A stretch of 64,000 nucleotides of DNA. Source: Pseudomonas sp. GTDB taxonomy: Bacteria > Pseudomonadota > Gammaproteobacteria > Pseudomonadales > Pseudomonadaceae. A program made the position numbers and the translations under genes. The notes under the pieces were generated by a model. It was not told where the DNA came from. It made no database searches and saw only the letters and a program-made list of their open reading frames with translations. Positions 1 to 7,696 of the stretch are shown in pieces. The DNA is taken from contig NZ_JAGIBG010000019.1 of assembly GCF_017744435.1 (NCBI RefSeq), positions 32,242 to 96,241 of the forward strand, given 5' to 3'. Every line of letters begins with the position of its first letter. Position 1 is the first letter of the stretch.

Positions 1-1483
1 CCTTTTGGTACAGCTCGGTGCGCTTGGCCTGGTCGGACGTGGCCTTGGCCTGCTTGATCAGGTCGTCGTAGGGCTTGTAGCACCACTTGGAGAAGTTGTT
101 GCCGTCGATGGCGTCGCAGCCGTACAGGGTGCCCAGCCAGTTGTCCGGGTCACCGTTATCGCCACTCCAGCCGATCAGCATGGCGCCCTGTTCGCCGCCT
201 TTGGAGCGCTTGATGTACTCGCCCCATTCGTAGCTGACGATCTTGGCCTTGATGCCGATCTTGGCCCAGTCGGATTGCAGCATCTCGGCCATCAGCTTGG
301 CATTGGGGTTGTACGGGCGCTGCACGGGCATGGCCCACAGGGTGATCTCGGTGCCTTCCTTGATGCCGGCTTCCTTGAGCAGTTGCTTGGCCTTCTCTGG
401 GTCGTACGGCGCGTCCTTGATGCTGGTGTCATAGGACCACTGGGTGGGCGGCATGGCATTGACGGCCAGCTGGCCGGCGCCCTGATAGACCGATTCGATG
501 ATCTTCTTCTTGTCCACGGCCATGTCCAGCGCTTCGCGGACTTTCAGCTGGGCCAGCGGGTTGGGCTCGTTGCTGCCCTTGATCTTGTCCATCACGTTGT
601 AGGCGATGTAGCCGAGGTTGAAGCCGGCCTGCTGTGGCATCTGCAGGTTCTTGTCGGCCTTCAGCGGTTCGATGTCGGCCGGCCGCGGGAACAGGGTGAC
701 CTGGCACTCGTTCTTCTTCAGCTTCTGCATGCGCACCGAGGCGTCGGTGGTAATGGCGAAGATCAGGTTGTCGATCTTCACGTCCTCGGGCTTCCAGTAG
801 TCCTTGTTGCCCTTGAAGCGGATCTGCGCGTCTTTCTGGTACTTGCTGAACACGAACGGGCCGGTGCCGATCGGCTTCTGGTTGATGTCGGCGGCCTTGC
901 CGTCCTTGAGCAACTGGTCGGCGTATTCGGCGGACTGGATGGAGGCGAAGCTCATGGCCAGGTTCTGGATGAACGCGGCGTCCACTTCATTGAGGGTGAA
1001 CTTCACCGTGTGATCGTCGAGCTTCTCCACCTTGGCGATGTTCTTGTCCATGCCCATGTCGGTGAAGTACGGGAATTCGGTGGGGTAGGCCTTACGGAAC
1101 GGGTGGTTCTTGTCGAGCATGCGGTTGAAGGTGAACAGCACGTCGTCGGCGTTGAATTCGCGGGTCGGCTTGAAGTAGTCGGTGGTGTGGAACTTGACCC
1201 CTTCGCGCAGGTGGAAGGTATAGGTCTTGCCGTCGTCGGCCACGTCCCACTTGGTCGCCAGGCCCGGGATGACCGCGGTACCGCCGCGTTCGAACTGGGT
1301 CAGGCGGTTGAACACGGTCTCGGCCGAGGCGTCGAAGTCGGTTCCGGTGGTGTATTGCCCCGGGTCGAAGCCGGCCGGGCTGCCTTCGGAGCAGAACACC
1401 AGGTTGGACGCGGCGTGGGCGAGCGGAGCGCCGGCGAGCAAGCCTGCACCGAGCAGGAACGGAATGACTGCGTGTTTAAGCAT
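1..1483 (-). CDS. dppA: Dipeptide ABC transporter periplasmic binding protein (3' end outside window)
   Basis: Family 5 solute-binding protein that delivers di/tripeptides to a Dpp-type ABC importer in the periplasm. About 494 codons are visible; the C-terminus lies beyond base 1. The first 24 residues form a Sec signal peptide ending PLAHA. The mature start NLVFCSEGSPAGFDP closely matches E. coli DppA (YCSEGSPEGFNP), and a second Cys pair lies in the YGCDAIDGNNFSKWCY segment. The ATG at 1483 is chosen because the signal peptide begins there. Pseudomonads carry several DppA paralogues, so the exact peptide preference cannot be assigned. A REP pair and a promoter candidate lie upstream. Confidence 0.9.
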   Translation of the reverse strand, partial: MLKHAVIPFLLGAGLLAGAPLAHAASNLVFCSEGSPAGFDPGQYTTGTDFDASAETVFNRLTQFERGGTAVIPGLATKWDVADDGKTYTFHLREGVKFHTTDYFKPTREFNADDVLFTFNRMLDKNHPFRKAYPTEFPYFTDMGMDKNIAKVEKLDDHTVKFTLNEVDAAFIQNLAMSFASIQSAEYADQLLKDGKAADINQKPIGTGPFVFSKYQKDAQIRFKGNKDYWKPEDVKIDNLIFAITTDASVRMQKLKKNECQVTLFPRPADIEPLKADKNLQMPQQAGFNLGYIAYNVMDKIKGSNEPNPLAQLKVREALDMAVDKKKIIESVYQGAGQLAVNAMPPTQWSYDTSIKDAPYDPEKAKQLLKEAGIKEGTEITLWAMPVQRPYNPNAKLMAEMLQSDWAKIGIKAKIVSYEWGEYIKRSKGGEQGAMLIGWSGDNGDPDNWLGTLYGCDAIDGNNFSKWCYKPYDDLIKQAKATSDQAKRTELYQK

Positions 1484-1540
1484 GGTGGCCTCATTGTTGT
1501 CATTTTTGGTTTGAGGTGGCCTCGTGAGCCGACCTGCGGA

Positions 1541-1569
1541 TACTTATGCAGGGGGTATTCCCAATGCAA
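1541..1569 (-). promoter_or_regulatory. Candidate sigma-70 promoter of the dppA-like gene
   Basis: Read on the minus strand, TTGCAT (1569-1564) and TAAGTA (1546-1541) are separated by exactly 17 bases. They lie about 60 bases upstream of the dppA-like ATG. The leader between them carries a 9-base direct repeat, GAGGCCACC, once just before the start codon and once 31 bases upstream, plus a CA-rich stretch (ATGACAACAATGAGG) like Hfq/Crc targets. Assigned by eye only. Confidence 0.4.
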
Positions 1570-1760
1570 CAGGCAGAAGGATAGTTGGCGTCAGAAAAGT
1601 AGTACGAGCGTACATGGATGTCGCATTCGTATAACTTTCAGCGAAGTTGAACGTTTGCGAGGGAAAAATGATGGCTTTTTGCGGAATGTTTCGGGGCGGG
1701 AGGGGGTGTAGGAAGCACCTCTATGGTGCGTAGGAAATTTCTTTAACAAGGCTGCCGCAG

Positions 1761-1850
1761 TCCCTGTGGGAGCGGGTTTACCCGCGAACACGGGCGAAGC
1801 CTGTGCCATCCACCGAGTTGCCTGCTTCGCGGGTAAACCCGCTCCCACAA
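1761..1850. repeat. Inverted pair of REP elements
   Basis: TGTGGGAGCGGGTTTACCCG followed by CGAA (about 1765-1788) faces its reverse complement TTCGCGGGTAAACCCGCTCC (1826-1845), with about 38 bases between. This is the common P. putida REP palindrome in head-to-head arrangement and should fold into a long hairpin. It sits downstream of the SIMPL gene and upstream of the dppA-like gene. Confidence 0.9.
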
Positions 1851-1887
1851 GGGGCCGCGTCAGCGCTCAGCTGCCGAGCGAGGGGCC

Positions 1888-2604
1888 TTAAGGCATCTGC
1901 ACTTCGATCAGGCCATCGGCATTCATGCTGACTTCACTGGTACCCGCCTCGATATCCGGCGCCGGCGCCGCCTCGTCCGCCGCCTTGGCCATCATCGCCA
2001 TCGGCGCGCTACGCAGGTAAGGGCGCGGGTAGCCGGAGCTGTTCAGGTTCAGGCTGACCACTTTGTAGCCCTTGCCGCCCAGTGCCTCGGTAGCCAGCTG
2101 GGCCCGGGCCTTGAACGCATTCACCGCATCCTTGAGCAGTTCATCCTCGCTGGCCTTGCGCGTGGCCGGGGCGATGGAGAAGTCCATGCCGCCCATCTTC
2201 AGGTCCTGCAGCAGGTCGGCGGTGAGCTGGGACAGGGCCGGGAAGTCGGCACCTTCCAGGCGCAGCTCGGCGCGCTCGCGCCAGCCGGTGATCTTCTGGC
2301 CCTTGCTGTCATACACCGGGTAGCTGTTGCGGCTGCCCTGGCTGATCTTCACGTCCTTGACCTGGCGAGCCTGCTGCACGGCCTTGTTCATGGTTTCGGT
2401 GATCTGCTTGGCGAGCTTGCCCGGGTCGGTATTCTGCGCTTCGCTGTAGAGGGTCACGACCATCAGGTCGCGCGCCACTTCCTTGCTGACTTCGGCGCGC
2501 AGCGATACCTGGTTGTAGCGCGGCTCGTCGGCCGCCAGTGCCGGCAGGCTGGCGAGCAGGCCGCAGGACAGGATCAGGGCCGCGCCGCGACGTGGGATGT
2601 GCAT
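1888..2604 (-). CDS. SIMPL-domain (DUF541) exported protein
   Basis: 238-residue periplasmic protein of the SIMPL/BP26 family. Members have been linked to oxidative-stress defence or membrane association, but the biochemical function is unknown. A clear signal peptide (residues 1-25, ending LPALA-ADEP) is followed by one SIMPL domain (about 30-235) with the typical early V.L..EVSKEVA strand. The ATG at 2604 has a good ribosome site (AAGGAG, 7 bases upstream). It stands alone, divergent from roxS. The C-terminal tail (about 205-225) is Ala/Pro/Glu-rich. No catalytic residues are recognisable. Confidence 0.85.
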   Translation of the reverse strand: MHIPRRGAALILSCGLLASLPALAADEPRYNQVSLRAEVSKEVARDLMVVTLYSEAQNTDPGKLAKQITETMNKAVQQARQVKDVKISQGSRNSYPVYDSKGQKITGWRERAELRLEGADFPALSQLTADLLQDLKMGGMDFSIAPATRKASEDELLKDAVNAFKARAQLATEALGGKGYKVVSLNLNSSGYPRPYLRSAPMAMMAKAADEAAPAPDIEAGTSEVSMNADGLIEVQMP

Positions 2605-2763
2605 GTGTTACTCCTTGGCAATAGTGGGCGTGGGTTCTGGTCATCCATTCCACGCATGGCCCATCAGACCCGGAGCAGTGTAGTGGGTTCAAAAGTGCCA
2701 TCATGAACTTGTGACAAAGTGTGGCGCTTTGCCGCATCGCTGCAGCGGGGCGCCCGGCTTCGG

Positions 2764-2769
2764 TATACT
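2764..2769 (+). promoter_or_regulatory. Candidate -10 element of roxSR
   Basis: TATACT, preceded by CGG, lies 38 bases upstream of the roxS ATG. No good -35 is seen at 17 bases (TGCAGC), so the promoter may need an activator or depend on upstream bases. Confidence 0.3.
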
Positions 2770-2806
2770 TCAGCCGATTTTCCTGGAGCACTCATCGGGA
2801 GAGCGC

Positions 2807-4063
2807 ATGCTCGCCGCCGCACAACCGTTGTCCGCAACACGCCAGAACCTCTGGCGCCTGACTGTCATTCGCGTTCTGGTCCTGGCCGCCCAGGCAGGCT
2901 CCGTGGGCGTCGCCTACTGGACCGACCTGCTGCCGCTGCCGTGGCTCTCGCTGGCCGCGACCCTGGCCCTGTCGTCGCTGCTCTGCGCCTTCACCGCCTT
3001 GCGCCTGCGCCTGTCGCTGCCGGTCACCGAGACCGAATATGCCTTGCAGCTGGCCTGCGACCTGCTGATTCACAGCGCCTTGCTGTACTACTCAGGGGGC
3101 TCGACCAACCCGTTCGTGTCCTATTACCTGGTGCCGCTGGCAATCGCTGCGGTGACCTTGCCGTGGCTGTATTCGCTGATCCTCTCGGGCATCGCCCTGA
3201 CTGCCTACAGCCTGCTGCTGGTGCAGTTCTACCCGCTCGAGGGGCTGCCGATGGCGCGGGACAAGATGCAGGTCTACGGCATGTGGCTGAGTATCGCCCT
3301 GGCCGCCGCCGTGATTACCTTCTTCGCCGCGCGCATGGCCGAGGAGCTGCGCCGCCAGGAGCAACTGCGTTCCGAGCGCCGCGAAGAAAGCCTGCGTGAT
3401 GAACAGCTGCTGGCCGTGGCCACCCAGGCTGCCGGCGCGGCCCACGAACTGGGCACACCCTTGGCGACCATGAGCGTGCTGCTCAATGAAATGCGCCAGG
3501 ACCACACCGACCCATTGCTGCAGGAAGACCTGCAGATCCTTCAGGACCAGGTCAAGCTGTGCAAGGAAACCCTGCAGCAGCTGGTGCGCGCCGCCGAGGC
3601 CAACCGCCGCCTGGCGGTGGTCGAACAGGACGTCACCGCCTGGCTCGACGAGGCGCTGAACCGCTGGCACCTGATGCGCCCGGAAGCGAGCTACCGCTTC
3701 CAGCGCCTGCGCGATGGCCAGGTGCCGCGCCTGACGCCGCCACCGGACCTGACCCAGGCGCTGCTGAACCTGCTGAACAATGCCGCCGATGCCTGCCCCG
3801 ATGACCTGCAGGTGACCCTTGACTGGGACACCCAGGACATCCTGATCAGCATCCGCGACCATGGCCCCGGAGTGCCGCCGGCCATTGCCGAAGCGATCGG
3901 CAAACCCTTCATTACCACCAAGGGCAAAGGCTTCGGCCTGGGCCTGTTCTTGAGCAAGGCCAGCGTGACCCGTGCGGGCGGTTCGGTGAAACTCTATAGT
4001 CATGAACAGGGTGGCACCCTGACCGAACTGCGCCTGCCCCATGGCAAGCGAGGAGATGAATGA
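2807..4063 (+). CDS. roxS: Redox-sensing histidine kinase RoxS (RegB/PrrB family)
   Basis: Membrane histidine kinase of 418 residues, partner of RoxR. RegB-family kinases read the redox state of the quinone pool and control terminal oxidases. Several hydrophobic segments (about 15-175) include GGSTNPF (residues 97-103), the conserved quinone-binding loop of RegB. The H-box HELGTPL places the phosphorylated histidine at H213; C252 (VKLCKETL) is at the position of the redox-active RegB cysteine. N, G1 and G2 ATPase boxes follow (NLLNNAADAC, DHGPGVPP, GFGLGLFLSK). The ATG at 2807 is preferred over an in-frame upstream start because it follows GGGAGA and starts at the expected N-terminus. Its TGA overlaps the first roxR start codon. 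Confidence 0.92.
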   Translation: MLAAAQPLSATRQNLWRLTVIRVLVLAAQAGSVGVAYWTDLLPLPWLSLAATLALSSLLCAFTALRLRLSLPVTETEYALQLACDLLIHSALLYYSGGSTNPFVSYYLVPLAIAAVTLPWLYSLILSGIALTAYSLLLVQFYPLEGLPMARDKMQVYGMWLSIALAAAVITFFAARMAEELRRQEQLRSERREESLRDEQLLAVATQAAGAAHELGTPLATMSVLLNEMRQDHTDPLLQEDLQILQDQVKLCKETLQQLVRAAEANRRLAVVEQDVTAWLDEALNRWHLMRPEASYRFQRLRDGQVPRLTPPPDLTQALLNLLNNAADACPDDLQVTLDWDTQDILISIRDHGPGVPPAIAEAIGKPFITTKGKGFGLGLFLSKASVTRAGGSVKLYSHEQGGTLTELRLPHGKRGDE

Positions 4064-4623
4064 TGAGCGAAGAAAACCAGGTCGAAAGCGAAGAGCTGCC
4101 GCACCTGCTGCTGGTGGACGATGACGCCACCTTTACCCGCGTCATGGCCCGCGCCATGAGCCGCCGTGGTTTCCGTGTGAGCACTGCCGGTTCCGCTGAA
4201 GAAGGCCTGATCCTGGCCCAGCAGGACCTGCCGGACTACGCCACGCTGGACCTGAAGATGGAGGGCGACTCGGGCCTGGTGCTGCTGCCCAAGCTGCTGG
4301 AGCTGGACCCGGAGATGCGCGTGGTGATCCTGACCGGTTACTCGAGCATCGCCACCGCCGTCGAGGCGGTCAAGCGCGGCGCCTGCAACTACCTGTGCAA
4401 GCCGGCCGACGCCGACGACGTGCTGGCCGCGCTGCTGTCGGAGCATGCCGACCTGGACTCGCTGGTGCCGGAAAACCCGATGTCGGTGGACCGCCTGCAG
4501 TGGGAGCACATCCAGCGCGTGCTGAACGAGCACGAGGGCAATATCTCCGCCACCGCGCGGGCGCTGGGCATGCACCGCCGGACTTTGCAGCGCAAACTGC
4601 AGAAGCGCCCGGTCCGCCGCTGA
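4060..4623 (+). CDS. roxR: Response regulator RoxR (RegA/PrrA family)
   Basis: Two-domain transcription regulator activated by RoxS. The receiver domain (about 14-130) has the acidic pair in VDDD and the phospho-acceptor D64 in TLDLKM. The C-terminal Fis-type helix-turn-helix (about 150-183, SATARALGMHRRTLQRKLQ) is almost invariant in RegA-type regulators. Two tandem ATGs (4060 and 4063) overlap the roxS stop. The second sits 7 bases after AGGAG and is probably the real start, giving 186 residues. The overlap implies translational coupling with roxS. Confidence 0.92.
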   Translation: MMSEENQVESEELPHLLLVDDDATFTRVMARAMSRRGFRVSTAGSAEEGLILAQQDLPDYATLDLKMEGDSGLVLLPKLLELDPEMRVVILTGYSSIATAVEAVKRGACNYLCKPADADDVLAALLSEHADLDSLVPENPMSVDRLQWEHIQRVLNEHEGNISATARALGMHRRTLQRKLQKRPVRR

Positions 4624-4635
4624 TTCAGCGTTGGC

Positions 4636-4745
4636 TTCTTCGCGGCGGTTCGACGCATCGATAAACCCGCTCCCACAGGAACTGCACAGCATTCGAAATC
4701 TGTGCAATCCCTGTGGGAGCGGGTTTACCCGCGAAGAGGCCGGCA
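4636..4745. repeat. REP pair, left arm interrupted
   Basis: The right arm (about 4709-4738) is a standard REP: TGTGGGAGCGGGTTTACCCG then CGAAGAGG. The left arm reads CTTCTTCGCGG, then 16 extra bases (CGGTTCGACGCATCGA), then TAAACCCGCTCCCACAG. Its own stem is therefore split. GCACAG and CTGTGC between the arms form a small central hairpin. Located between roxR and the AEC transporter. Confidence 0.8.
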
Positions 4746-4846
4746 CAGACAGAAACATGTTTAAAGTCCCGCTCGATCCCCGCAATTCCTGACGCGTTGG
4801 CGTATCATTAGCCGCCTAACGGCAACCCCATCAGGACCGCTTGCGC

Positions 4847-5788
4847 ATGCTCGCCCTTCTCATCCAGACGCTGAACATCACGGCGCCCGTCTTCGCCATG
4901 CTGTTCATGGGCGTGTTGCTCAAACGCATCCACCTGATCGACGACAATTTCAATCGCGTCGCCTCGCAGCTGGTGTTCAACGTCTGCATGCCGGCACTGC
5001 TGTTCCTCGGTATCTACCATGCCGACCTGGCAACGGCGGTCAAACCCAAGGTTATCCTCTACTTCGTCGCCGCCACCCTGGTCGGCTTCGCCGTGGCCTG
5101 GGGCATGGCCATCTGGCGCAGCCCGCTGGCCGACCGCGGCATCTACACCCAAGGCGCGTTCCGCGGCAACAACGGTGTGATCGGCCTGGCCCTGGCCGCC
5201 AGTCTGTATGGCGATTACGGCATCTCGCTGGGGGCGGTGCTCGCCGGCCTGGTGATCCTCATGTACAACTCGCTGTCCTCGGTGGTGCTGGCGGTGTACA
5301 GCCCGGACCTCAAGTCCGACCCCTGGAGCATCTGCAAGAGCATCCTCAGCAACCCGCTGATCATCAGCGTGCTGGTGGCCACGCCGATGGCTTACGGCCA
5401 GGTGCCGTTGCCCAACTGGCTGCTCACCTCAGGCGACTACCTGGCGCAGATGACCCTGCCGCTGGCGCTGATCTGCATCGGCGGCACCCTGTCGCTGGCG
5501 GCGCTGCGCGACAGCGGCAAGCTGGCCATCGATGCCAGCCTGGTGAAGATGGTCTGGCTGCCGCTGATCGGCACCCTGGGTGCCTGGTTGTGCGGTTTCC
5601 GTGGGGCCGAGCTGGGCATCCTGTTCCTCTACATCGGCAGCCCGACGGCGGCGGCCAGCTATGTCATGGCCCGCGCCGCCAACGGCAACCACGAATTGGC
5701 GGCCTCGATCATCGTGATTACCACGCTAATGGCGGCGATCACCACCAACATTGGTATTTTCATCTTGCAGTGGGGCGGATGGATCTAG
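4847..5788 (+). CDS. AEC-family (auxin efflux carrier-type) transporter
   Basis: Inner-membrane permease of 313 residues with about ten hydrophobic helices and the AEC-family pattern: a Mem_trans domain over the whole length, a GRGxNNG-like loop (QGAFRGNNGVIGLA) and a broken helix near PTAAASYVMA. Bacterial members export or import small carboxylates or amino acids; the substrate here is unknown. The ATG at 4847 is used. A TTG at 4841 lies closer to the AGGA sequence (4832-4835) and is a real alternative adding two residues. It is probably monocistronic, between a REP pair and the permease gene. Confidence 0.85.
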   Translation: MLALLIQTLNITAPVFAMLFMGVLLKRIHLIDDNFNRVASQLVFNVCMPALLFLGIYHADLATAVKPKVILYFVAATLVGFAVAWGMAIWRSPLADRGIYTQGAFRGNNGVIGLALAASLYGDYGISLGAVLAGLVILMYNSLSSVVLAVYSPDLKSDPWSICKSILSNPLIISVLVATPMAYGQVPLPNWLLTSGDYLAQMTLPLALICIGGTLSLAALRDSGKLAIDASLVKMVWLPLIGTLGAWLCGFRGAELGILFLYIGSPTAAASYVMARAANGNHELAASIIVITTLMAAITTNIGIFILQWGGWI

Positions 5789-5800
5789 ATCCTTGACTGC

Positions 5801-5818
5801 AAAACAACAGCAACAACA
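5801..5818 (+). promoter_or_regulatory. CA-rich leader motif, possible Hfq/Crc target
   Basis: AAAACAACAGCAACAACA lies 28-45 bases before the permease start codon. It contains two AACAACA repeats, each one base short of the AANAANAA motif bound by Hfq with Crc in pseudomonad catabolite repression. Amino-acid permeases are typical targets. It is not directly on the ribosome site (AAAGGA), which weakens the case. Confidence 0.3.
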
Positions 5819-5845
5819 CTGCCTCACTGAGCCAAAGGACACTTC

Positions 5846-7204
5846 ATGCAAGACCAGAGCACGCCCGAGCCGCTGAAGCGCGGGTTGAAGAATCGCCATA
5901 TCCAGCTGATCGCGCTGGGTGGTGCCGTCGGCACCGGGCTGTTTCTGGGCATCGCCCAGACCATTCAGCTGGCCGGCCCCTCCGTTTTGCTGGGCTACGC
6001 CATCGCCGGCCTGATGGCCTTCTTCATCATGCGCCAATTGGGTGAGATGGTGGTCGAGGAGCCGGTCGCCGGCAGCTTCAGCCACTTCGCCCACCAATAC
6101 TGGAGCGAGTTCGCCGGGTTCGTCTCCGGTTGGAACTACTGGGTGGTGTACGTGCTGGTCGGCATGGCCGAGCTCACGGCCGTGGGTATCTATGTGCAGT
6201 ACTGGTGGCCGGAGTTCCCGACCTGGGCCACGGCGGCGATCTTCTTCGTGGCAATCAACCTGATCAACCTGACCCAGGTGAGGGTCTACGGCGAGATGGA
6301 GTTCTGGTTCGCCCTGGTCAAGGTGGTGGCCATCGTCAGCATGATCGGCTTCGGTGCATGGCTGCTGGCCAGCGGCCACGGTGGCCCGGATGCCAGCGTG
6401 GCCAACCTGTGGCAGTACGGCGGGTTCTTCCCCAATGGCGTGACCGGGCTGGTGATGGCGCTGGCGGTGATCATGTTCTCGTTCGGTGGCCTGGAGCTGG
6501 TCGGTATCACCGCCGCCGAGGCCGACAACCCGCGCCAGAGCATCCCCAAGGCCACCAACCAGGTGGTCTACCGCATCCTGATCTTCTACATCGGCGCCCT
6601 GGCCGTGCTGCTGTCGCTGTACCCCTGGCAGAAAGTGGTGCAGGGCGGCAGCCCGTTCGTGATGATCTTCCACGAGCTGGACAGCGACCTGGTGGCGACC
6701 ATCCTCAATATCGTGGTGCTGACCGCCGCGCTGTCGGTGTACAACAGCTGCGTGTATGCCAACAGCCGCATGCTGTTCGGCCTGGCCAGCCAGGGCGATG
6801 CCCCGCGCCAGCTGCTCAAGGTCAGCCGCAGCGGCGTGCCACTGACAGCGTTGGGCGTTTCGGCCTTTGCGACCGGCATGTGCGTGCTGATCAACTACCT
6901 GATGCCCGGTGAGGCGTTCGGCCTGTTGATGGCGCTGGCGGTGTCGGCGCTGGTGATCAACTGGGCCAGCATCAGCATCACCCATCTGAAATTCCGCAAG
7001 GCCAAGCTGGCGGCTGGCATTGCCCCGTTCTACCAGAGCTGGGGGCACCCGCTGACCAACTACCTGTGCTTGGCGTTCATTGTGCTGATTTTGGTGGTGA
7101 TGTACCTGACCCCGCCGATCCGCATCTCGGTGATGCTGATTCCAGGATGGATCGCGGTGCTGTGGGTGGCCTTCAAGCTGAAGAAGGCTCGCCAGGCCCA
7201 ATAA
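5846..7204 (+). CDS. AroP-type aromatic amino acid permease (APC family)
   Basis: 452-residue inner-membrane amino acid/proton symporter of the AAT subfamily. It opens with LKRGLKNRHIQLIALGGAVG and contains GTGLFLG, LGEMVVEEPVAGSF and MFSFGGLELVGITAAEADNP. These segments match E. coli AroP nearly residue for residue, so phenylalanine, tyrosine or tryptophan are the likely substrates. Related ProY, PheP and GabP permeases share much of this and cannot be excluded. Twelve helices are expected. The start follows AAAGGACACTTC. A REP pair directly follows the stop. Confidence 0.9.
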   Translation: MQDQSTPEPLKRGLKNRHIQLIALGGAVGTGLFLGIAQTIQLAGPSVLLGYAIAGLMAFFIMRQLGEMVVEEPVAGSFSHFAHQYWSEFAGFVSGWNYWVVYVLVGMAELTAVGIYVQYWWPEFPTWATAAIFFVAINLINLTQVRVYGEMEFWFALVKVVAIVSMIGFGAWLLASGHGGPDASVANLWQYGGFFPNGVTGLVMALAVIMFSFGGLELVGITAAEADNPRQSIPKATNQVVYRILIFYIGALAVLLSLYPWQKVVQGGSPFVMIFHELDSDLVATILNIVVLTAALSVYNSCVYANSRMLFGLASQGDAPRQLLKVSRSGVPLTALGVSAFATGMCVLINYLMPGEAFGLLMALAVSALVINWASISITHLKFRKAKLAAGIAPFYQSWGHPLTNYLCLAFIVLILVVMYLTPPIRISVMLIPGWIAVLWVAFKLKKARQAQ

Positions 7205-7210
7205 GCAAGA

Positions 7211-7300
7211 CAGGTCCGGCCTCTTCGCGGGCACGCCCGCTCCCACAGGTGCAGTGCAGTACTTGTGGGAGCGGGTTTACCCGCGAAGAGGCCGGACCTG
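7211..7300. repeat. Inverted pair of REP elements between convergent genes
   Basis: CAGGTCCGGCCTCTTCGCGG (7211-7230) continues as GCACGCCCGCTCCCACAGG. Its mirror, TTGTGGGAGCGGGTTTACCC and onward to GAGGCCGGACCTG, ends at 7300. The outer 20 bases are perfectly complementary, so the whole unit can form one long hairpin and could act as a bidirectional terminator for the convergent genes. Confidence 0.9.
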
Positions 7301-7311
7301 AAAAGGCTAGG

Positions 7312-7686
7312 TCAGGCCTGATAGCTGTCGATTACTTCCTGCGCGGCCCTGAATGCATCGATCGCCGCCGGCACCCCGGCATAGACTGCGCAATGCAGCA
7401 ACGCCTCGCGAATCTCCTCCACCGTACAGCCATTGTTCAGTGCCCCGCGCACATGCCCCTTCAGCTCCTGCGGGCACTTGAGCGCCGTCAGGGTGGCCAG
7501 GGTAATCAGGCTGCGGGTTTTCAGTGGCAGCCCGTCACGTGCCCAGACACTGCCCCAGGCATGCTCGTTGACGAAGTCCTGCAGGGGCTGGGTAAAGTCG
7601 GTGGCATTGCCCAGGGCGCGGTCGACGAAGGCATCGCCCATCACCTGGCGGCGAATCTGTTCGCCGGTCTTGTTGCTCTCAGCCAT
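7312..7686 (-). CDS. Carboxymuconolactone decarboxylase (PcaC-like) family protein
   Basis: Small cytoplasmic all-helical protein of 124 residues. The CMD domain covers most of it, with the signature HCAVYAGVPAAIDAF near the C-terminus, resembling gamma-carboxymuconolactone decarboxylase PcaC. No protocatechuate pathway genes are nearby, so it is more likely a PcaC paralogue of unknown substrate than the beta-ketoadipate enzyme. The ATG at 7686 follows AAGGAAAA, 4 bases upstream; a longer reading frame from 7719 has no ribosome site. It lies 10 bases after the cation exchanger and is likely co-transcribed with it. Confidence 0.82.
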   Translation of the reverse strand: MAESNKTGEQIRRQVMGDAFVDRALGNATDFTQPLQDFVNEHAWGSVWARDGLPLKTRSLITLATLTALKCPQELKGHVRGALNNGCTVEEIREALLHCAVYAGVPAAIDAFRAAQEVIDSYQA

Positions 7687-7696
7687 GTTGTTTTCC

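Larger units (their letters stand above)
1484..1887. other. 404-base intergenic region, dppA-like gene to SIMPL gene
   Basis: No credible gene. It holds the dppA promoter candidate (1541-1569), an A/T-richer stretch at about 1600-1750, and an inverted pair of REP elements (1761-1850). The long plus-strand reading frame across it is an antisense shadow of the dppA-like gene running into noncoding DNA. Confidence 0.7.

Noticed and set aside
5..1711. 568-codon plus-strand frame over the dppA-like gene
   Set aside because: The minus strand encodes a clear signal peptide and DppA motifs. The plus frame gives a low-complexity Gly/Val/Leu-rich product and continues into noncoding DNA.
5793..5821. 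TTGACT as -35 of the permease promoter
   Set aside because: No acceptable -10 at 16-18 bases (AACACT/ACACTG); the CA repeat would fill the spacer, so left unassigned.
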